A DNA stretch of 22,389 nt from an uncultured Prevotellaceae bacterium (GTDB lineage Bacteria; Bacteroidota; Bacteroidia; Bacteroidales; Bacteroidaceae). This document shows positions 21,074-22,389 of the stretch, in pieces (position 1 is the stretch's first letter; each line of letters starts with the position of its first letter). The translations under genes and the position numbers were made by a program. Location of the stretch: contig CACXVS010000044.1 in assembly GCA_902771155.1 (NCBI GenBank), positions 1-22,389 on the forward strand, written 5' to 3'. The notes beneath the pieces are model-generated. The model had not been told where the DNA came from and did no database searches. It saw only the letters and a list, made by a program, of their open reading frames with translations.

Positions 21074-22174
21074 TTAGAGTTTTCTCGAGCCCTGCTGTGT
21101 CCAGGGGAGGGCGTGGCGGTTGAGGAAAATGTAGGTGGTATTGAGGGCCATGTAGTCGCGCGACATGTACCAGATGCCCTTGTAGAGGCCACTCTCGCCC
21201 CAGGAGTTCTTCACCAGATAATAAGGCTGACCCTGTTCGTCGATAGCCTTACCGTAGATCAGCATCACGTGGTCGTAAGTGAATCGCCAATCGTCCCACT
21301 GCTCCTGTCGCAGCTGTTGTGTGGGCGTGATGCTGTCGGGCAGCATGGCCAGTCCGGTGCGGGTAAAATCGCCTGTCACGTCACCGCCCCACGCCACAGT
21401 GTATCCGGCGTCAATCGCCGTGTCGATCACCTCCATCAGCTGTTCTATCGGGATGTTGTAACTGGGTTTGAGTCTCCATTTGTAGGGCGACTCGATGACG
21501 AACCACTCATTGAAGGGATGATGCGTGTAGCTGGTCAGACTGACATAATCGTCGAGGTCGAGACCCAGACTTTCAGCAAACGACTGGGGCGTATAGGTCT
21601 GCCCCTCATAGACGAACGACTCAGGACAACGGCCTACATAGCGCTCGATGACGGCCTGCACGCTGTCTTGCCAGTGGGCCATCGGGGCCTTTGCATCCTT
21701 CTGGACGATACCACTCACGGTGCGCTCCAGTTCGGGGAAGAACGTTCTGAAGTTGGCCAGCGAGTCGCCCGTCAGCGATCCAGGTGCGGGCATAGCATCC
21801 TCAGGACAGATGCCATACTGGCGTATAACCTCGAGCACATCGTCGCACGAGCCTCCCTCCGATATCTGACTGTAGCCGTGCATGCGCACATAGTGGGTGG
21901 CGCAATCCATATAGTCCTTGTTCACCACGAACATCTCGCAGAGGTCGTAGGTCTTGCCCGTTTTCCGCAGGATCTCGCTTTCGAAATATCCCAGTGTGCC
22001 GAAGTCCCAGCACGTGCCACTGCGGTATTGGTTTTTCACACTGGTGATGGGGAGTTCTTTGACGATTGTAAACGTCTTCTGATCACTGGTGTTTGGCGCA
22101 GCAAGCCTCAGGTTATCTTGTGCCGATGCCGTCATCACGCCCAGCATCATCGCTACTACTATCGTTGATCTCAT
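21074..22174 (-). CDS. Secreted bleomycin-hydrolase-like C1 cysteine peptidase
   Basis: 366 residues. Residues 1-18 are a signal peptide ending TASAQ. The papain-fold active site is complete: Gln49 and Cys55 in QYRSGTCWDFG, His302 in YDHVMLIYG, and Asn323 in VKNSWGESG. The segment GYFESEILRKTGKTYDLCEMFVVNKDY places it in the aminopeptidase C/bleomycin hydrolase (C1B) branch rather than with ordinary papains. Intracellular members trim peptides from the N-terminus and are hexameric cages; export to the periplasm or surface is a common Bacteroidales variation. It is shorter than typical bleomycin hydrolases (about 450). A consensus promoter lies at 22211-22242, and the YARHG gene follows after 4 nt. 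Confidence 0.92.
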   Translation of the reverse strand: MRSTIVVAMMLGVMTASAQDNLRLAAPNTSDQKTFTIVKELPITSVKNQYRSGTCWDFGTLGYFESEILRKTGKTYDLCEMFVVNKDYMDCATHYVRMHGYSQISEGGSCDDVLEVIRQYGICPEDAMPAPGSLTGDSLANFRTFFPELERTVSGIVQKDAKAPMAHWQDSVQAVIERYVGRCPESFVYEGQTYTPQSFAESLGLDLDDYVSLTSYTHHPFNEWFVIESPYKWRLKPSYNIPIEQLMEVIDTAIDAGYTVAWGGDVTGDFTRTGLAMLPDSITPTQQLRQEQWDDWRFTYDHVMLIYGKAIDEQGQPYYLVKNSWGESGLYKGIWYMSRDYMALNTTYIFLNRHALPWTQQGSRKL

Positions 22175-22210
22175 ACGCTATGTTGATATTGGTTATTGTT
22201 TTTTGTTTGG

Positions 22211-22242
22211 CAAATATAGTTTTTATCAATCAATTCTCCAAA
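22211..22242 (-). promoter_or_regulatory. Consensus promoter of the C1 peptidase/YARHG operon
   Basis: On the minus strand TTTG (22239-22242), 20 nt, then TATATTTG (22211-22218). Leader about 30 nt to the ATG at 22174. Confidence 0.87.
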
Positions 22243-22389
22243 TATATTTAATTATTTTAAGATATAACTCGAAATGGTGCTACATTCAGCGCGCGCAATT
22301 TCCAGATTTAAAAATCGCAATTCTCATCCTCAAGCCCCGTCTCTCCGCTTTTTCAATTCGACGCTGCAAAGGTAATACCTTTTGATTGC
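22243..22389. other. Gene-free right end, with a possible further -7 box
   Basis: No gene is supported here; a long plus-strand open frame crossing this area is an antisense shadow. On the minus strand TACCTTTG (22367-22374) fits a -7 box, but its -33 region falls outside the window. It is also part of a small palindrome (AAAGGTA followed by TACCTTT). Confidence 0.4.

Noticed and set aside
20867..22168. 433-codon plus-strand open frame
   Set aside because: It lies antisense to the C1 peptidase and the YARHG gene, both with clear motifs, signal peptides and a promoter. Its translation has no recognisable domain.

Overview
This window looks like the chromosome of an anaerobic member of Bacteroidales, most likely Prevotellaceae. 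The promoters follow the Bacteroidetes pattern TTTG-N20-TAnnTTTG (five complete examples, all with exactly 20 nt between the boxes). Ribosome binding sites are mostly absent, lipoproteins and outer-membrane proteins are frequent, and there is an RNF operon headed by an RseC-like gene. The genus is an inference from style and protein similarity, not from a marker gene.

Layout. (1) 1-1170 is a decayed accessory locus: an intact-looking promoter, a 34-residue remnant of a type I restriction methyltransferase (HsdM), and a Fic-family gene broken by two in-frame TAG codons but still carrying the full Fic motif. It ends at a 12-bp perfect hairpin. (2) 1200-2537, minus strand: an envelope pair, a coiled-coil lipoprotein followed by a secreted LysM protein with a long lysine/alanine tail. 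(3) 2614-5684: a TrmH/SpoU rRNA methyltransferase and, divergently, a BamA/TamA-like outer-membrane lipoprotein; their promoters overlap. (4) 5779-12454, plus strand: a compact six-gene run of WalJ/YycJ-like metallo-hydrolase, DMP19-fold protein, smpB, a short metH without the reactivation domain, a GHL10-type glycoside hydrolase and a lipoprotein. (5) 12444-12884, minus: a small acidic protein. (6) 13011-18838, plus: rseC-like-rnfBCDGEA, the ion-translocating ferredoxin:NAD+ oxidoreductase. (7) 18925-19965: galE with its own promoter and terminator. (8) 20074-22174, minus: a secreted bleomycin-hydrolase-like C1 peptidase followed by a YARHG-domain protein.

Most genes are ordinary housekeeping or envelope genes. 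What stands out lies between them. A block of about 125 bp between rnfG and rnfE can form three consecutive hairpins and looks like a dispersed repeat. Short tandem repeats (AATTGAAA, AGGTAAAAAAG and GCTTAA types) sit at many gene junctions and actually supply the start codon of metH and the last residues of RnfE. The rnf operon appears to start as a leaderless GTG mRNA, yet two of its internal genes have strong Shine-Dalgarno sequences. No tRNA, rRNA, CRISPR array, intact insertion sequence or riboswitch was seen. I did not find a clear new defence or biosynthetic system.
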